Part shown: positions 42,315 through 52,851 of the stretch, piece by piece
How positions within the stretch are numbered: position 1 is the first letter of the stretch
Layout: each line of letters starts with the position of its first letter
Source: Acidimicrobiaceae bacterium
GTDB lineage: Bacteria > Actinomycetota > Acidimicrobiia > Acidimicrobiales > Ilumatobacteraceae
Assembly: GCA_020637295.1 (NCBI GenBank)
Contig: JACJWF010000002.1
Span: 1-64,000, forward strand
Direction of reading: 5' to 3'
Length of the DNA: 64,000 nt
Position numbers and translations under genes: made by a program
The notes under the pieces: generated by a model
The model's database searches: none
Seen by the model: the letters and a program-made list of their open reading frames with translations, nothing else
Told to the model about the DNA's origin: nothing

Positions 42315-44060
42315 TCAGCCGGGCCACACCCGGCTGAGGAGGTACTCGCCGAGGCCCTTGGCCTGGGCGTCGAAGGCCACGCTGCTGGCCACGCCCTCGC
42401 CGAGGATGCCGACGATCACGAAGTTCAGTGCCCGCAGGTTGGGCAGTTCGAAGCGGCGGACCTCCAGGTCGCGGGCTTCCGCCAGCAGTTGCTGCACCCG
42501 TTCGGCCGTCAGGTTGGCGGCCAGCCAGGCGTAGCCGGCGTCGTCACGGGCGTAGATGCCCACGTTGGCGTTGCCGCCCTTGTCACCGCTCCTGGCCGCG
42601 AAGTGGGCACCGAGCGGCTCACCGGCCGCCGGCCCGACCGGTTCCGCAGCGATCTCCACCGAACTTGTCGCGGGTGCTACCGGGAGATTCCGAGGTGGGG
42701 CCGCGACAACTTCCCGGGAGCCGGTGGGATGGACGACGGTTTCGGTGACGTCGGCGCGGTCGACGAGGGCGGGCCAGTAGACGCCGTAGGACTGGGCCTC
42801 GCTCGGGCCGCCGGTGGCGAAGAAGCCGGGGTAGTTGGCCAGAGCCAGCTCGATGGCGGCGCTGGAGAACGCCCGGCCGGCCACCCGCTCGTCACCGCTC
42901 TTGACGGTGATGTGGAGGCGGCCGGAGGCCTGCTCCTGCGTGGGTGCGTCGGACGGCGCCTCCACGAAGCGGACGTCGACCTCGTCGAAGCGCTGCTTGC
43001 CGCCGAGGCGGCGGAACAGCGCGTCCTCCAGCCAGGCGGCCTTCTCCCGCTGGCGCAGGCCGCTGAGCACGAAGCTCATCCGGTTGCGCCAGCCGCCCTC
43101 GAGGTTGATGCAGACCTTCAACTTGGCAGGGGCGGGGTCGCCCTTGATCCCGCTGATCCGCACCCGGTCCGGACCCTCCTGGGTGAGCTGGATGGTGTCG
43201 AAGCGGGCCACCACATCCGGGTTCGGGTACTCCGGGGCGCCGATCTCGTAGAGCAGCTGGGCCGTGACCGTGCCAACGTTGACCACGCCGCCCGTTCCCG
43301 GATGCTTGGTGATGACGGTGGAGCCGTCGGCCTCCACCTCCGCGATCGGGAAGCCGAGCGGCAGGGTGGGGTCGGGGATCTCATGGAACCAGGTGTAGTT
43401 GCCGCCCGTGGCCTGGGCGCCGCACTCGATGACGTGCCCGGCGACGACCGAGCCGGCGAGCGCGTCGAAGTCGTCGGGCGCCCACTCGTGCCACCAGGCG
43501 GCAGGGCCGACCACCAGCGCGGCGTCGGTGACCCGCGGGCAGACCACCACGTCCGCCCCGGCCTTCAGGGCCGCGGCGATGCCCCAGCCGCCCAGGTACG
43601 CATTGGCGCTGACCGGGTTGCCGGTGAGCTCCGCGCCCGTGTCCAGATGGCGCAGTTGGGGGCGCAGGCCGTCCACCCGGTCCATCAGGTCGTCGCCCTC
43701 CACATGGGCGACCTTCACGTCCAGGCCCTGGCGGGCGGCGATCTCGCGCACCTTCTCGGCGCAGCCGGCAGGGTTCAGGCCACCGGCGTTGGTGACCACC
43801 TTGATGCCCTTCTCCTTGCACATGGCCAGCACCTGCTCCATCTGCAGCAGGAACGTGCTCGCATACCCCAGCTCGGCGTTGCGGCTGCGCTGCTTGTGCA
43901 GGATCAGCATGGTCAGCTCGGCCAGCCAGTCGCCGGTCAGCACGTCCACCGGGCTGTCCGGGCCGGCGGCCTCCACCATCTCCTTCGCCGCGCTGAGGCG
44001 GTCGCCGAAGAAGCCGCTGCAGTTGGCGATGCGGACGGCGCGACGGGGCTCGGCGCTCAT
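42315..44060 (-). CDS. AtuA-family protein (acyclic terpene utilisation, DUF1446)
   Basis: 581 residues in two parts. The large N-terminal AtuA domain (about 8-440) includes VRIANCSGFFGDR, VTNAGGLNPAGCA and HVIECGAQATGGNYTWF; the C-terminal AtuA-like domain (about 475-581) includes HFAARSGDKGGNANVGIYAR. The linker (about 450-475) is encoded by a repeat element. In Pseudomonas atuA lies in the citronellol/geranyl pathway; its catalytic role is not settled. The ATG overlaps the carboxylase alpha stop (ATGA), so it is the last gene of a four-gene operon. Confidence 0.86.
   Translation of the reverse strand: MSAEPRRAVRIANCSGFFGDRLSAAKEMVEAAGPDSPVDVLTGDWLAELTMLILHKQRSRNAELGYASTFLLQMEQVLAMCKEKGIKVVTNAGGLNPAGCAEKVREIAARQGLDVKVAHVEGDDLMDRVDGLRPQLRHLDTGAELTGNPVSANAYLGGWGIAAALKAGADVVVCPRVTDAALVVGPAAWWHEWAPDDFDALAGSVVAGHVIECGAQATGGNYTWFHEIPDPTLPLGFPIAEVEADGSTVITKHPGTGGVVNVGTVTAQLLYEIGAPEYPNPDVVARFDTIQLTQEGPDRVRISGIKGDPAPAKLKVCINLEGGWRNRMSFVLSGLRQREKAAWLEDALFRRLGGKQRFDEVDVRFVEAPSDAPTQEQASGRLHITVKSGDERVAGRAFSSAAIELALANYPGFFATGGPSEAQSYGVYWPALVDRADVTETVVHPTGSREVVAAPPRNLPVAPATSSVEIAAEPVGPAAGEPLGAHFAARSGDKGGNANVGIYARDDAGYAWLAANLTAERVQQLLAEARDLEVRRFELPNLRALNFVIVGILGEGVASSVAFDAQAKGLGEYLLSRVWPG
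42661..42713 (-). repeat. 53-bp dispersed element inside atuA
   Basis: Reads GAAGTTGTCGCGGCCC ... CGCGACAAGTTC on the minus strand. Its ends are near-perfect inverted copies of each other (GAAGTTGTCGCGG/CCGCGACAAGTTC, one mismatch). It encodes the inter-domain linker (EVVAAPPRNLPVAPATSS) in frame. Confidence 0.5.
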
Positions 44061-45943
44061 GACGCATCCACCTTCACCAGGGGCTGGCCGTGGTCCAGCT
44101 GCTGGCCGGCGGCCACGAACACCTCGACCACCGTGCCGGCGTGCGGCGCCACGATCTGGTGCTCCATCTTCATCGCCTCGATGGTCAGCATCGGCTGCCC
44201 GGCCGCGACGGTGTCGCCGGCGGCCACCAGCAGGCGCACCACCTTGCCGGGCATCGGGGCGACGGTGCTGCCGGCGCGGCCGGCCTCGTCCGGCGACACG
44301 AACCGAGGTGGGACGGCGAACGCGAACCGGCCGTCACCGACGTACACGGTGTCGCCCTCCACGCGGACCCTGACGCGGGCCAGCGCGTCCTGGGTGAAGT
44401 CATCCAGCTCCACGGGCTCGCCGTCCACGTGCAGCACCTCCAGCCGGTCGGACCGGTCGAAGCGGTACTGCACCAGGTGCTCGGTGTCGCCGAGGCGCAG
44501 CGCCTGGGCGTGCAGCTGCGAGGCGTTGTTGCGCCAGCCGATCGGGTAGCGGCCGGCGCGCCCGCGGGCCAGCGCCACCGCAGCGGCGGCGATCTCCAGC
44601 GGGGAGGGCGCCGGCGCAGCACCGAGGTCCTGGCGGTCCAGCCAGCCGGTGTCGACCTCGCCGTCGATGTCCACCAGCCGGCCGGCCAGCCAGCGCAGCA
44701 GCGGGCGGTTGGTGGTGGGGCCGCACACGTCGGCCCGGTCCAGCGCCATCGCCAGCTTGCGGGCGGCCTCCGCCCGGTCGGCGCCGTACGCGATGACCTT
44801 GGCGATCATCGAGTCGTAATGGGGCGGCACCTCGCTGCCGGCCTCCACGGCCGAGTCGATGCGCAGCCCGTCCACCACCGGCCACGAGAACGTGGAGAAC
44901 GTGCCCGACGACGGCAGGTAGCCGGCGTACGGGTCCTCGGCGCACAGGCGCACCTCGATGGCGTGGCCGCAGGGCTGCACGCCGGCCAACACGGCCGCGG
45001 GGAGGGGCTCGCCCATCGCCACGCGCAACTGCAGTTCAACCAGGTCCAGCCCCGTGACCATCTCGGTGACCGGGTGCTCCACCTGGAGGCGGGTGTTCAT
45101 CTCCAGGAAGTAGAAGTGGCCGGTGCGGTCCAGCAGGAACTCCACCGTGCCGGCACCGACGTAGCCGACGGCCTGCGCCGCGGCGCACGCGGCGTCGAAC
45201 ATGCGGGCGCGCAGCTCCGGCCCGACGGCGGGGGAGGGGGTCTCCTCCACCACCTTCTGGTGGCGGCGCTGGATGGTGCAGTCGCGCTCGCCGAGCGCCA
45301 CCACGTTGCCGTGGCTGTCGGCGAAGACCTGCACCTCCACGTGGCGGCCACCCTCCACGTAGCGCTCGACGAACACGGTGCCGTCGCCGAAGGCGGACAG
45401 CGCCTCGCGCTCCGCGGCGGCGATGGCCTCGGCCATGTCCTCGGCGGAGCGGACGATGCGCATGCCCCGCCCGCCGCCACCCGCTGACGCCTTGACCAGC
45501 GCCGGCAGGCCGATCTCGTCCAGCGACTCGACCGTGTTGTCCGGGGCCACCGGGACGCCGGCGGCGCGGACCAGTGCCTTGGCCTCGATCTTGGAGCCCA
45601 TCGCGGCGATCGAGTGCGGCGGCGGCCCGACCCACACCAGGCCGGCATCCTGCACGGCCTGGGCGAAGGCCGCATTCTCGGAGAGGAAGCCGTAGCCGGG
45701 GTGGATGGCGCCGGCCCCGGCCCGCTGGGCGGCGGCGATCACCAGGTCGCCGCGCAGGTAGGTGTCGGCAGACGCGGTGCCGTGCATGCGGACGGCCGAG
45801 GTGGCCTCGGCGGCGAAGGGGGCGTGCTCGTCCGCGTCGCTGAAGACGGCGACGGTGGACAGGCCCATGCGGTGGCAGGTGCGGAACACCCGGCGGGCGA
45901 TCTCGCCACGGTTGGCCACGAGGACGGAGTGGAAGCTGCTCAT
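44057..45943 (-). CDS. Acyl-CoA carboxylase alpha subunit (biotin carboxylase + BCCP)
   Basis: 628 residues. Biotin carboxylase: VLVANRGEIARRVFRT, AIHPGYGFLSENA, ASAGGGGRGMR (ATP loop), ERDCTIQRRHQKVVEETPSP and FLEMNTRLQVEHPVTE. The middle domain and C-terminal biotinyl domain have the EAMKMEH biotinylation site. It carboxylates its own biotin for the carboxyltransferase next to it. Spacing is five bases after the beta subunit gene. Confidence 0.93.
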   Translation of the reverse strand: MSSFHSVLVANRGEIARRVFRTCHRMGLSTVAVFSDADEHAPFAAEATSAVRMHGTASADTYLRGDLVIAAAQRAGAGAIHPGYGFLSENAAFAQAVQDAGLVWVGPPPHSIAAMGSKIEAKALVRAAGVPVAPDNTVESLDEIGLPALVKASAGGGGRGMRIVRSAEDMAEAIAAAEREALSAFGDGTVFVERYVEGGRHVEVQVFADSHGNVVALGERDCTIQRRHQKVVEETPSPAVGPELRARMFDAACAAAQAVGYVGAGTVEFLLDRTGHFYFLEMNTRLQVEHPVTEMVTGLDLVELQLRVAMGEPLPAAVLAGVQPCGHAIEVRLCAEDPYAGYLPSSGTFSTFSWPVVDGLRIDSAVEAGSEVPPHYDSMIAKVIAYGADRAEAARKLAMALDRADVCGPTTNRPLLRWLAGRLVDIDGEVDTGWLDRQDLGAAPAPSPLEIAAAAVALARGRAGRYPIGWRNNASQLHAQALRLGDTEHLVQYRFDRSDRLEVLHVDGEPVELDDFTQDALARVRVRVEGDTVYVGDGRFAFAVPPRFVSPDEAGRAGSTVAPMPGKVVRLLVAAGDTVAAGQPMLTIEAMKMEHQIVAPHAGTVVEVFVAAGQQLDHGQPLVKVDAS

Positions 45944-45948
45944 CGTGA

Positions 45949-47547
<1,599 letters not shown>

Positions 47548-47549
47548 GG

Positions 47550-48308
47550 TCAGGCCCCTTCCTGCGGTGCCGCCCACCGGGGCGGTCGCTTCTCGGCGAA
47601 GGCGCGCATGCCTTCGGCCGCTTCGTCGCTGCGGAAGAGCGCCGCGCTGAGGGCGATCATCTCCTCCATGTCCGGCGCCCCGCTGCGGAGGATCCGCTTG
47701 GCCTCGGCGACCGCGTTCGGCGCGCCCGCCAGCACCCCGTCCACCAGGCGCTGCACGGTGGACGCGACGTCGTCGGTGACGTGCGTGATCAGACCCATGT
47801 CGCGGGCGGCGTGGGCGTCGAACGGCTCGCCGGTGAGGAACGGTGCGGCCAGCGCGCTCCACCCGCAGCGGGCCAGGATCGGCACGCTGATGATGGCCGG
47901 GGCCACGCCGATGCGCACCTCGGTGAGCGCGAACGTGACGGCCGAGTTGACCACCACCAGGTCGCAGGCGGCCATCAACCCGATGCCACCCGCCCGGACC
48001 GGGCCGTCGACCGCGGCGATGGTGACGGCGCGCATCGTGCCCAGCCGGGTGATCGCATCGCTCATCGGGTTGCCGGCCGCCTGGGCGTCGTCGCCGCCTG
48101 CGGCGCGTTCCTTCAGGTCGGCGCCGGCACAGAACACCGGTGGCGTGTGCGTCAGCACCACGGCCCGGACGTCGGGCTGCTCGGCCCGGTCGAGCGCCCC
48201 GTTGAGCCCGGCGACGAGTTGGCGCGACAGCGCGTTGCGGTTGGCGGGCGAGTCGAGCGTGATCGTGGCCACGCCCTGCTCGACGGTGCAGTGAACGAGT
48301 TGCCCCAC
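47550..48308 (-). CDS. Enoyl-CoA hydratase/isomerase family protein (AtuE/AUH-like)
   Basis: 252 residues of the crotonase family. CoA-pocket blocks are FCAGADLKERAAGG and DGPVRAGGIGLMAACDLVV; the second catalytic-Glu block is LTEVRIGVAPAIIS, close to methylglutaconyl-CoA and isohexenylglutaconyl-CoA hydratases. It would hydrate the product of the carboxylase. GTG 48308 is seven bases after TACAGT. It leads the operon; the carboxyltransferase ATG follows two bases after its stop. Confidence 0.9.
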   Translation of the reverse strand: MGQLVHCTVEQGVATITLDSPANRNALSRQLVAGLNGALDRAEQPDVRAVVLTHTPPVFCAGADLKERAAGGDDAQAAGNPMSDAITRLGTMRAVTIAAVDGPVRAGGIGLMAACDLVVVNSAVTFALTEVRIGVAPAIISVPILARCGWSALAAPFLTGEPFDAHAARDMGLITHVTDDVASTVQRLVDGVLAGAPNAVAEAKRILRSGAPDMEEMIALSAALFRSDEAAEGMRAFAEKRPPRWAAPQEGA

Positions 48309-48315
48309 CCGGCCG

Positions 48316-48321
48316 ACTGTA
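48316..48321 (-). promoter_or_regulatory. -10 hexamer TACAGT for the hydratase-carboxylase-atuA operon
   Basis: Seven bases before GTG 48308; it would drive four genes down to 42315. Confidence 0.5.
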
Positions 48322-48344
48322 GCCAGCCGTGCCGTGCCACGACC

Positions 48345-50228
48345 TCAGCCGGAGGTGATCTCGCGGAGAAAGGCCTCCGCCTCCTCGCGGTGACGTGTGC
48401 GCTGCATCGGCGGCAGGGCCTTGACGATGTCCCAGCGGTAGTTGGCGGTGCCGAGGCGGCGGTCGAAGACGGCCACCACGCCGCGGTCGTTCGCCGTGCG
48501 GATGAGCCGGCCCACCGCCTGGGCGAGGAGCATCGACGCCCTGGGGATGTCGATCTGGCCGAATGCCGCGGGCCCGAGCAGCTCGCGGCGGGCCGATAGG
48601 AGCGGATCGTCCGGCCGGGGGAACGGGATGCGGTCGATGGTGACGAGGCTGAGGGTGCGCCCCGGGATGTCCACGCCCTGGAAGAACCCGGCGGTGGCGA
48701 ACAGGCAGGCGTGCTCGTCCTCACTGAACGCCTTCACCAGCGCAGTCTTCGGCAAGTCCCGCTGGGTGAGCACGGGCACGTCCACGCGCGCCTTCACCGC
48801 CTCCGCCGCAGCGTCCATCGCCTTCCAACTGGTGAACAGCGCCAGGGTGCGGCCACCCGCAGCGCCGATCAGCGACACCAGTTCGTCCTGCACCCCGGCT
48901 GCGTACTTGGCGTCGCGGGGATCGGGGAGGTGCAGCGCGCAGTAGAGGAGCGCATGGTGCTCGTAGTCGAACGGGCTGCCGACATCCAGCTCCGTGAACG
49001 TGGCCGCCGGCAGGCCGACGCGGGCGCCGAGCGACGTGGGGATCGTCGCGCTGGTGAGGATGCCGGTGCGCTGGCTCCAGATCCCGTTGGCCAGCACGTT
49101 GCCGACGTCCAGTGGTGCGATCTCCAGCCGCGGGTAGTCCGGGCCACCGCTGACGAACGGGACGTAGCCGTCCAGCTCGCCGAGCGCGAGGTCCAGGCTT
49201 TCCTGCAGGCGGGTGGTGAGCTGCACGGCCCGCAGCTTGCGCTGCTGCGCCTCGGCCACGTCGGTCTCGATCGCCCGCAGCGCGTCCTGGGCCTTCTGCA
49301 GCCGTCCGCGCAGGGTGACGAGTGTCTCGCTGACCTGGGCCGGCAGCGGCACGCTGAGCCGTTCCCCGAGCCGTGGCGCCAGCGTGTCGCGGACCAGCGT
49401 GGACGCCTCGGCGATCGGTGCCGTGACCGCCGGATCGGTGAGGATGTGCTTCAGCGCCGCGGTGAGGGTGGTGAAGCGGCCCCCGCCGATCTCCACCCCG
49501 ACCGTGTCGCTCATGATGTCCTCGAGCTGGTGGGCCTCGTCCACGATCACCACGTCGTGCTCGGGAAGGATCATCCCGCCACTGCCGACGTGCAGGCCGT
49601 ACAGGTGCATGTTGACGACGATGACGTCGGCGGCCGCGGCGCGTTCGCGCGCCGCCTCGGCGAAGCAGACGTCGCCCATCGGGCACCGCTTGGCCCCGGG
49701 GCACTCGTCGCTGCCCACCGACACCGCCTGCCAGGCGCGGTCCTGCGGCGCCCATGAGAGGTCGGCCTGGTCGCCGGTGGTGGTGGAACCCGCCCAGGCG
49801 ACGAGGCGGTTGATCTCCACCTTCGTCGTGGCCGCGAACTCCTCCATCTCCAGCTGGCCCGTGTCCTTGTCCTGGAGCTCGCGCACCCGCTGCATGCACA
49901 CGTAGTTGCTGCGACCCTTCAGCACGGCGAAGTCGAAGCGCTGCCCGAGGTGCAGCTGGAGGAAGGGGAGGTCCTTCGACGCCAGCTGATCCTGCAACGC
50001 CTTGGTGGCAGTGGCCACCACGACCGTCTGACCGGCGAGGATGGTCGGAACCAGGTACCCGATGGTCTTGCCCGTGCCGGTGCCGGCCTGCACCACCAGA
50101 TGGCGCCCGCGGGCGATCGCGTCTGCGACCGCCTCGGCCATCTGCTGCTGGCCCGGGCGGTCCTCTGCCGACGGCAGCGCACCGGTGACGTTGGCCAGCG
50201 CGGCGAGCACCTGAGGGTCGGACGGCAT
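48345..50228 (-). CDS. dinG: ATP-dependent DNA helicase, DinG/XPD family
   Basis: 627 residues. Walker A is QAGTGTGKTIGY and motif II is VVIVDEAHQLED. The Fe-S cluster Cys are in SNYVCMQR, DECPGAKRC and DVCF, as in DinG/XPD helicases. The C-terminal helicase block has ATAGFFQGVDIPG and QAVGRLIRT. It unwinds 5'-3' DNA, especially R-loops and repair intermediates. ATG 50228 is seven bases after TAGGGT. Confidence 0.92.
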   Translation of the reverse strand: MPSDPQVLAALANVTGALPSAEDRPGQQQMAEAVADAIARGRHLVVQAGTGTGKTIGYLVPTILAGQTVVVATATKALQDQLASKDLPFLQLHLGQRFDFAVLKGRSNYVCMQRVRELQDKDTGQLEMEEFAATTKVEINRLVAWAGSTTTGDQADLSWAPQDRAWQAVSVGSDECPGAKRCPMGDVCFAEAARERAAAADVIVVNMHLYGLHVGSGGMILPEHDVVIVDEAHQLEDIMSDTVGVEIGGGRFTTLTAALKHILTDPAVTAPIAEASTLVRDTLAPRLGERLSVPLPAQVSETLVTLRGRLQKAQDALRAIETDVAEAQQRKLRAVQLTTRLQESLDLALGELDGYVPFVSGGPDYPRLEIAPLDVGNVLANGIWSQRTGILTSATIPTSLGARVGLPAATFTELDVGSPFDYEHHALLYCALHLPDPRDAKYAAGVQDELVSLIGAAGGRTLALFTSWKAMDAAAEAVKARVDVPVLTQRDLPKTALVKAFSEDEHACLFATAGFFQGVDIPGRTLSLVTIDRIPFPRPDDPLLSARRELLGPAAFGQIDIPRASMLLAQAVGRLIRTANDRGVVAVFDRRLGTANYRWDIVKALPPMQRTRHREEAEAFLREITSG

Positions 50229-50235
50229 CCCGCCG

Positions 50236-50284
50236 ACCCTATCCAGGCGGAAGGCGCGATCGGGGGAAGCGAATCGGTTAGGGT
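50236..50284. promoter_or_regulatory. Divergent -10 elements, dinG and RDD genes
   Basis: Minus: TAGGGT (50241-50236), seven bases before dinG. Plus: TAGGGT (50279-50284), nine bases before the RDD ATG 50294. No LexA-like box is apparent between them. Confidence 0.5.
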
Positions 50285-50293
50285 CCCCAGGCT

Positions 50294-50824
50294 ATGAGCA
50301 TGCCGCCTCCGCCTCCGCCCATCCCGCCCGGCTACCAGGCCTACCAGGCCCAGACCGGCACCCCGCAGTTCTCCAGCTGGGGTGCCCGCGTCGGCGGCCA
50401 CATCCTCAACGGCCTCGCCGCGATCCTCTTCGGCCTGCCGTCGATCATTGCGTTCTTCGCCGGGCCGCGCGAGTACCAGGCGTGCACGGTCAACGACCGC
50501 CCCGGCATCTGCAAGCTGCCCACCTCCGCCGGGTGGACCATCATCATCGTGCTCGGCGTGGTCGGGCTGGTGGCCTTCGCCGTCGTCTACGGCCGGGCCA
50601 TCGCCAGCTCCGGACAGTTCTGGGGGCACAAGGCTGCCGGCGTGCGCATCGTCGATGCCCGCACGGGGGGCAACATCGGCGCCGGCCGCGCCGTCGCCCG
50701 CTACATCATCGGTCACTGGATCGACGGCATCGTCTGCTACCTCGGCTACCTGTGGCCGCTGTGGGACTCCAAGAAGCAGACGTTCGCGGACAAGATCTTC
50801 AGCACCTACTCCGTCAGGGCCTGA
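50294..50824 (+). CDS. RDD-family membrane protein
   Basis: 176 residues. A Pro-rich cytoplasmic start (MSMPPPPPPIPPGYQ) precedes the RDD domain: SWGARVGGHILNGLAA, a helix, a loop with a Cys pair (EYQACTVNDRPGICK), two more helices, GVRIVDARTGGNIG and a final WDSKKQTFADKIFSTYSV. The role is transport-related or unknown. It overlaps the convergent uppS gene by 11 bases. Confidence 0.88.
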   Translation: MSMPPPPPPIPPGYQAYQAQTGTPQFSSWGARVGGHILNGLAAILFGLPSIIAFFAGPREYQACTVNDRPGICKLPTSAGWTIIIVLGVVGLVAFAVVYGRAIASSGQFWGHKAAGVRIVDARTGGNIGAGRAVARYIIGHWIDGIVCYLGYLWPLWDSKKQTFADKIFSTYSVRA

Positions 50825-51497
50825 CCAGCGCGAGGGCTGCGTCCAGTTCGCCGGCGTCGAAGTCCGGCCAGGCGCAGTCCGTGAAGTAGATCTCCGCCCC
50901 GGCGCTCTGCCAGAGCATGAAGTTGCTGATCCGTAGCTCGCCGCTGGTGCGCACCAGCACGTCCACCGGAGGAAGCTCCGGGAGATAGAGGTGGGCGCCG
51001 AGGGAGGCCGGCGTCACTGCGCCCTCGGAGCGCGCTGCATGGCGCGCAGCCCACACCATCTCGGCGTGGCTGCCGTAGTCGAACGCCACCGTCAGGACCA
51101 TGCCGGTGTTCTGTGCGGTGTCGGCGATGGCCTTGCGGATGGCCCGCTGCACGTACTTCGGCGTGCGGGCATCCGGGCTGTCGAACGGGCGGCCCATCCA
51201 CTGGATGCGCACGTTCAGGTCGTTCAACTCGGCCACCCGTCCGAACAGCTTGCGGTGCAGGCCGAGGATGTGCCGCACCTCGGTGCGCGGGCGCACCCAG
51301 TTCTCCGTGCTGAAGCCGAAGACGGTGAGCCAGCCGATGTCGCGGGTGACCGCCACGCGCACCAGGCGGGCCAGGTTCTCCTCGCCCTCGGTGTGGCCCT
51401 CCGTGCGGGGAAGGTTGCGCCGGCGCGCCCAGCGGCCGTTGCCGTCCATGATCGCGGCGACATGCACCGGTGGGCGGGCGGGAGCGGGGTCGGTCAT
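50814..51497 (-). CDS. uppS: Isoprenyl diphosphate synthase (cis-prenyltransferase), RxG tail missing
   Basis: 227 residues. Catalytic set is intact: IMDGNGRWARRR (Asp18), FGFSTENWVRP and LVRTSGELRISNFMLWQ. It condenses isopentenyl diphosphate in cis to make polyprenyl diphosphate carriers. Homodimeric bacterial enzymes end in a tail bearing RRFGG-like RxG; here the protein stops at GELDAALALVRP, before that tail. It may therefore need a partner, perhaps the homologue at 53522-54043. ATG 51497 is seven bases after TAGCGT. Confidence 0.92.
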   Translation of the reverse strand: MTDPAPARPPVHVAAIMDGNGRWARRRNLPRTEGHTEGEENLARLVRVAVTRDIGWLTVFGFSTENWVRPRTEVRHILGLHRKLFGRVAELNDLNVRIQWMGRPFDSPDARTPKYVQRAIRKAIADTAQNTGMVLTVAFDYGSHAEMVWAARHAARSEGAVTPASLGAHLYLPELPPVDVLVRTSGELRISNFMLWQSAGAEIYFTDCAWPDFDAGELDAALALVRP

Positions 51498-51504
51498 CGC
51501 CGCC

Positions 51505-51510
51505 ACGCTA
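51505..51510 (-). promoter_or_regulatory. -10 hexamer TAGCGT for uppS
   Basis: Seven bases before ATG 51497; this favours MTDPAP over the upstream GTG. Confidence 0.45.
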
Positions 51511-51530
51511 CCCGGCGGTGCCCCTCGCGT

Positions 51531-52799
51531 TCAGCCCACCCAGACCCTGGTCAGGGTGGTGAAGGAGCATACGTAGGCGTCGCGGCCGAAGCCCGGTGAC
51601 GTGAACACGACCGACTGGATGGGGCTTCCCGTTGCCACTCGGCCGAGCTCGTCGCCGGTGGTGATGTCCAGCACCACGGCGGACTCGCCACCAGCCTCCG
51701 GATCGTGATGAAGGAGCAGCAGTTCCCCCGTGTCGGCGAAGCGCAGCGGGTGGGCGGCGTGGTTCAGCGGGCGCTGCCAGGCCGGGGCGCCGAGGCGCAG
51801 GTGCTCGTCGAGGTGGAAGGCGGTGACCACGCCGTTGCCGCTGTCGTACCCCACGGCGATTCGGCGGGCGCAGTCGACCGCCGGCGGGTTGGCGATGAGG
51901 CCGCCGCCGAGGCCACAGATCTCGGCCGTCTCGACGGAGCCGTCGGCGAGATCCACTCGCACGAGGTGCAGCGGTGCCTCGTTGACGCCCTGGCCGCGGA
52001 ACGTGCCGGCGTAGCGGTGGCTGCCCTCGCCGTTGTCCAGGAACCAGGCCGCGCCGCCGTCGAGCACGGCGTCCCAGCCATAGGTCTGCCCGGCCATCGT
52101 GACGTAACGAGGAGCCGGTTGGGTGCTGGCGGCCAGCTCACGGGTGGCGGGATTCCACGTGAGCTGCCACAGCCGGGTGGTGCCGACGACCACCACGGTG
52201 TCGCCGTCGGCGCTGAGGCGGGCGATCGACGGCTCCGGTACGGTGGCGCTGGCGACGACATCCAGCGTCGCCGGGTGCAGCACCAGCAGCTCGGTGTCGT
52301 CCGGACCGGTGGGGGACACCTGGCCCGGGCGCACGCCGCCGAAGTCCTTGGTGACGAGGTGGCCGTCCGGCAGGGTGACGAAGCTGTTGTAGGGCCGGTG
52401 GCGTGGCAGTTCGGTCGTGGCCAGCAGCTCCAGCCCGCTGTCGAGGCGGTGAGTGTGGTTGCCGAACACGACGTGCAGCGAGCCGTCGGCGTGGCAGGCC
52501 AGGCCACCCGGCCAGGTGGGACCGCCGGGAAGGTCGGGGGAGCGGCGAACGGTCTCCAGCGTGTCCGGGTGGATCTGCTCCACCCACGACACGGCGTCCT
52601 CCCCCGCGGTGTGGCACAGGAGGTAGGCCTCGCCCGGGTCGCGCAGCACGACCATCGTGCAGGCCATGGCCATCCGGCTGGTGGCGTGGAGCGTGCCGCC
52701 GCGCAGGGCGAGCCCGCCACCGCCGGCCGGCGCCTGGCGGCGTCGTGGGCCACCGTCCTCGGCCGGCCAGCGGCTCGGCCACAGTCCCTGATGCTGCAT
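51531..52799 (-). CDS. Beta-propeller-like protein of unknown function
   Basis: 422 residues built from repeated short strands (GGLACHADGSLHVVFGN, YNSFVTLPDGHLVTKDFGG, IARLSADGDTVVVVG, PLRFADTGELLLLHHDP), suggesting a six- or seven-bladed propeller. No signal peptide is clear. The ATG 52799 sits directly at the expected transcription start of its promoter. No active-site motif is recognised. Confidence 0.7.
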   Translation of the reverse strand: MQHQGLWPSRWPAEDGGPRRRQAPAGGGGLALRGGTLHATSRMAMACTMVVLRDPGEAYLLCHTAGEDAVSWVEQIHPDTLETVRRSPDLPGGPTWPGGLACHADGSLHVVFGNHTHRLDSGLELLATTELPRHRPYNSFVTLPDGHLVTKDFGGVRPGQVSPTGPDDTELLVLHPATLDVVASATVPEPSIARLSADGDTVVVVGTTRLWQLTWNPATRELAASTQPAPRYVTMAGQTYGWDAVLDGGAAWFLDNGEGSHRYAGTFRGQGVNEAPLHLVRVDLADGSVETAEICGLGGGLIANPPAVDCARRIAVGYDSGNGVVTAFHLDEHLRLGAPAWQRPLNHAAHPLRFADTGELLLLHHDPEAGGESAVVLDITTGDELGRVATGSPIQSVVFTSPGFGRDAYVCSFTTLTRVWVG

Positions 52800-52806
52800 C
52801 GCCGGC

Positions 52807-52845
52807 ACCGTAACTCTTGTCAGATCGACTGTCAAATGTTATCGT
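52807..52845. promoter_or_regulatory. Overlapping divergent promoters, both leaderless
   Basis: Plus: TTGTCA (52817-52822), 17 bases, TATCGT (52840-52845), six bases, ATG 52852. Minus: TTGACA (52835-52830), 17 bases, TACGGT (52812-52807), seven bases, ATG 52799. The promoters interlock completely in a 52-base gap, with two direct TGTCA copies in the shared part. Confidence 0.65.
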
Positions 52846-52851
52846 GCCGCC

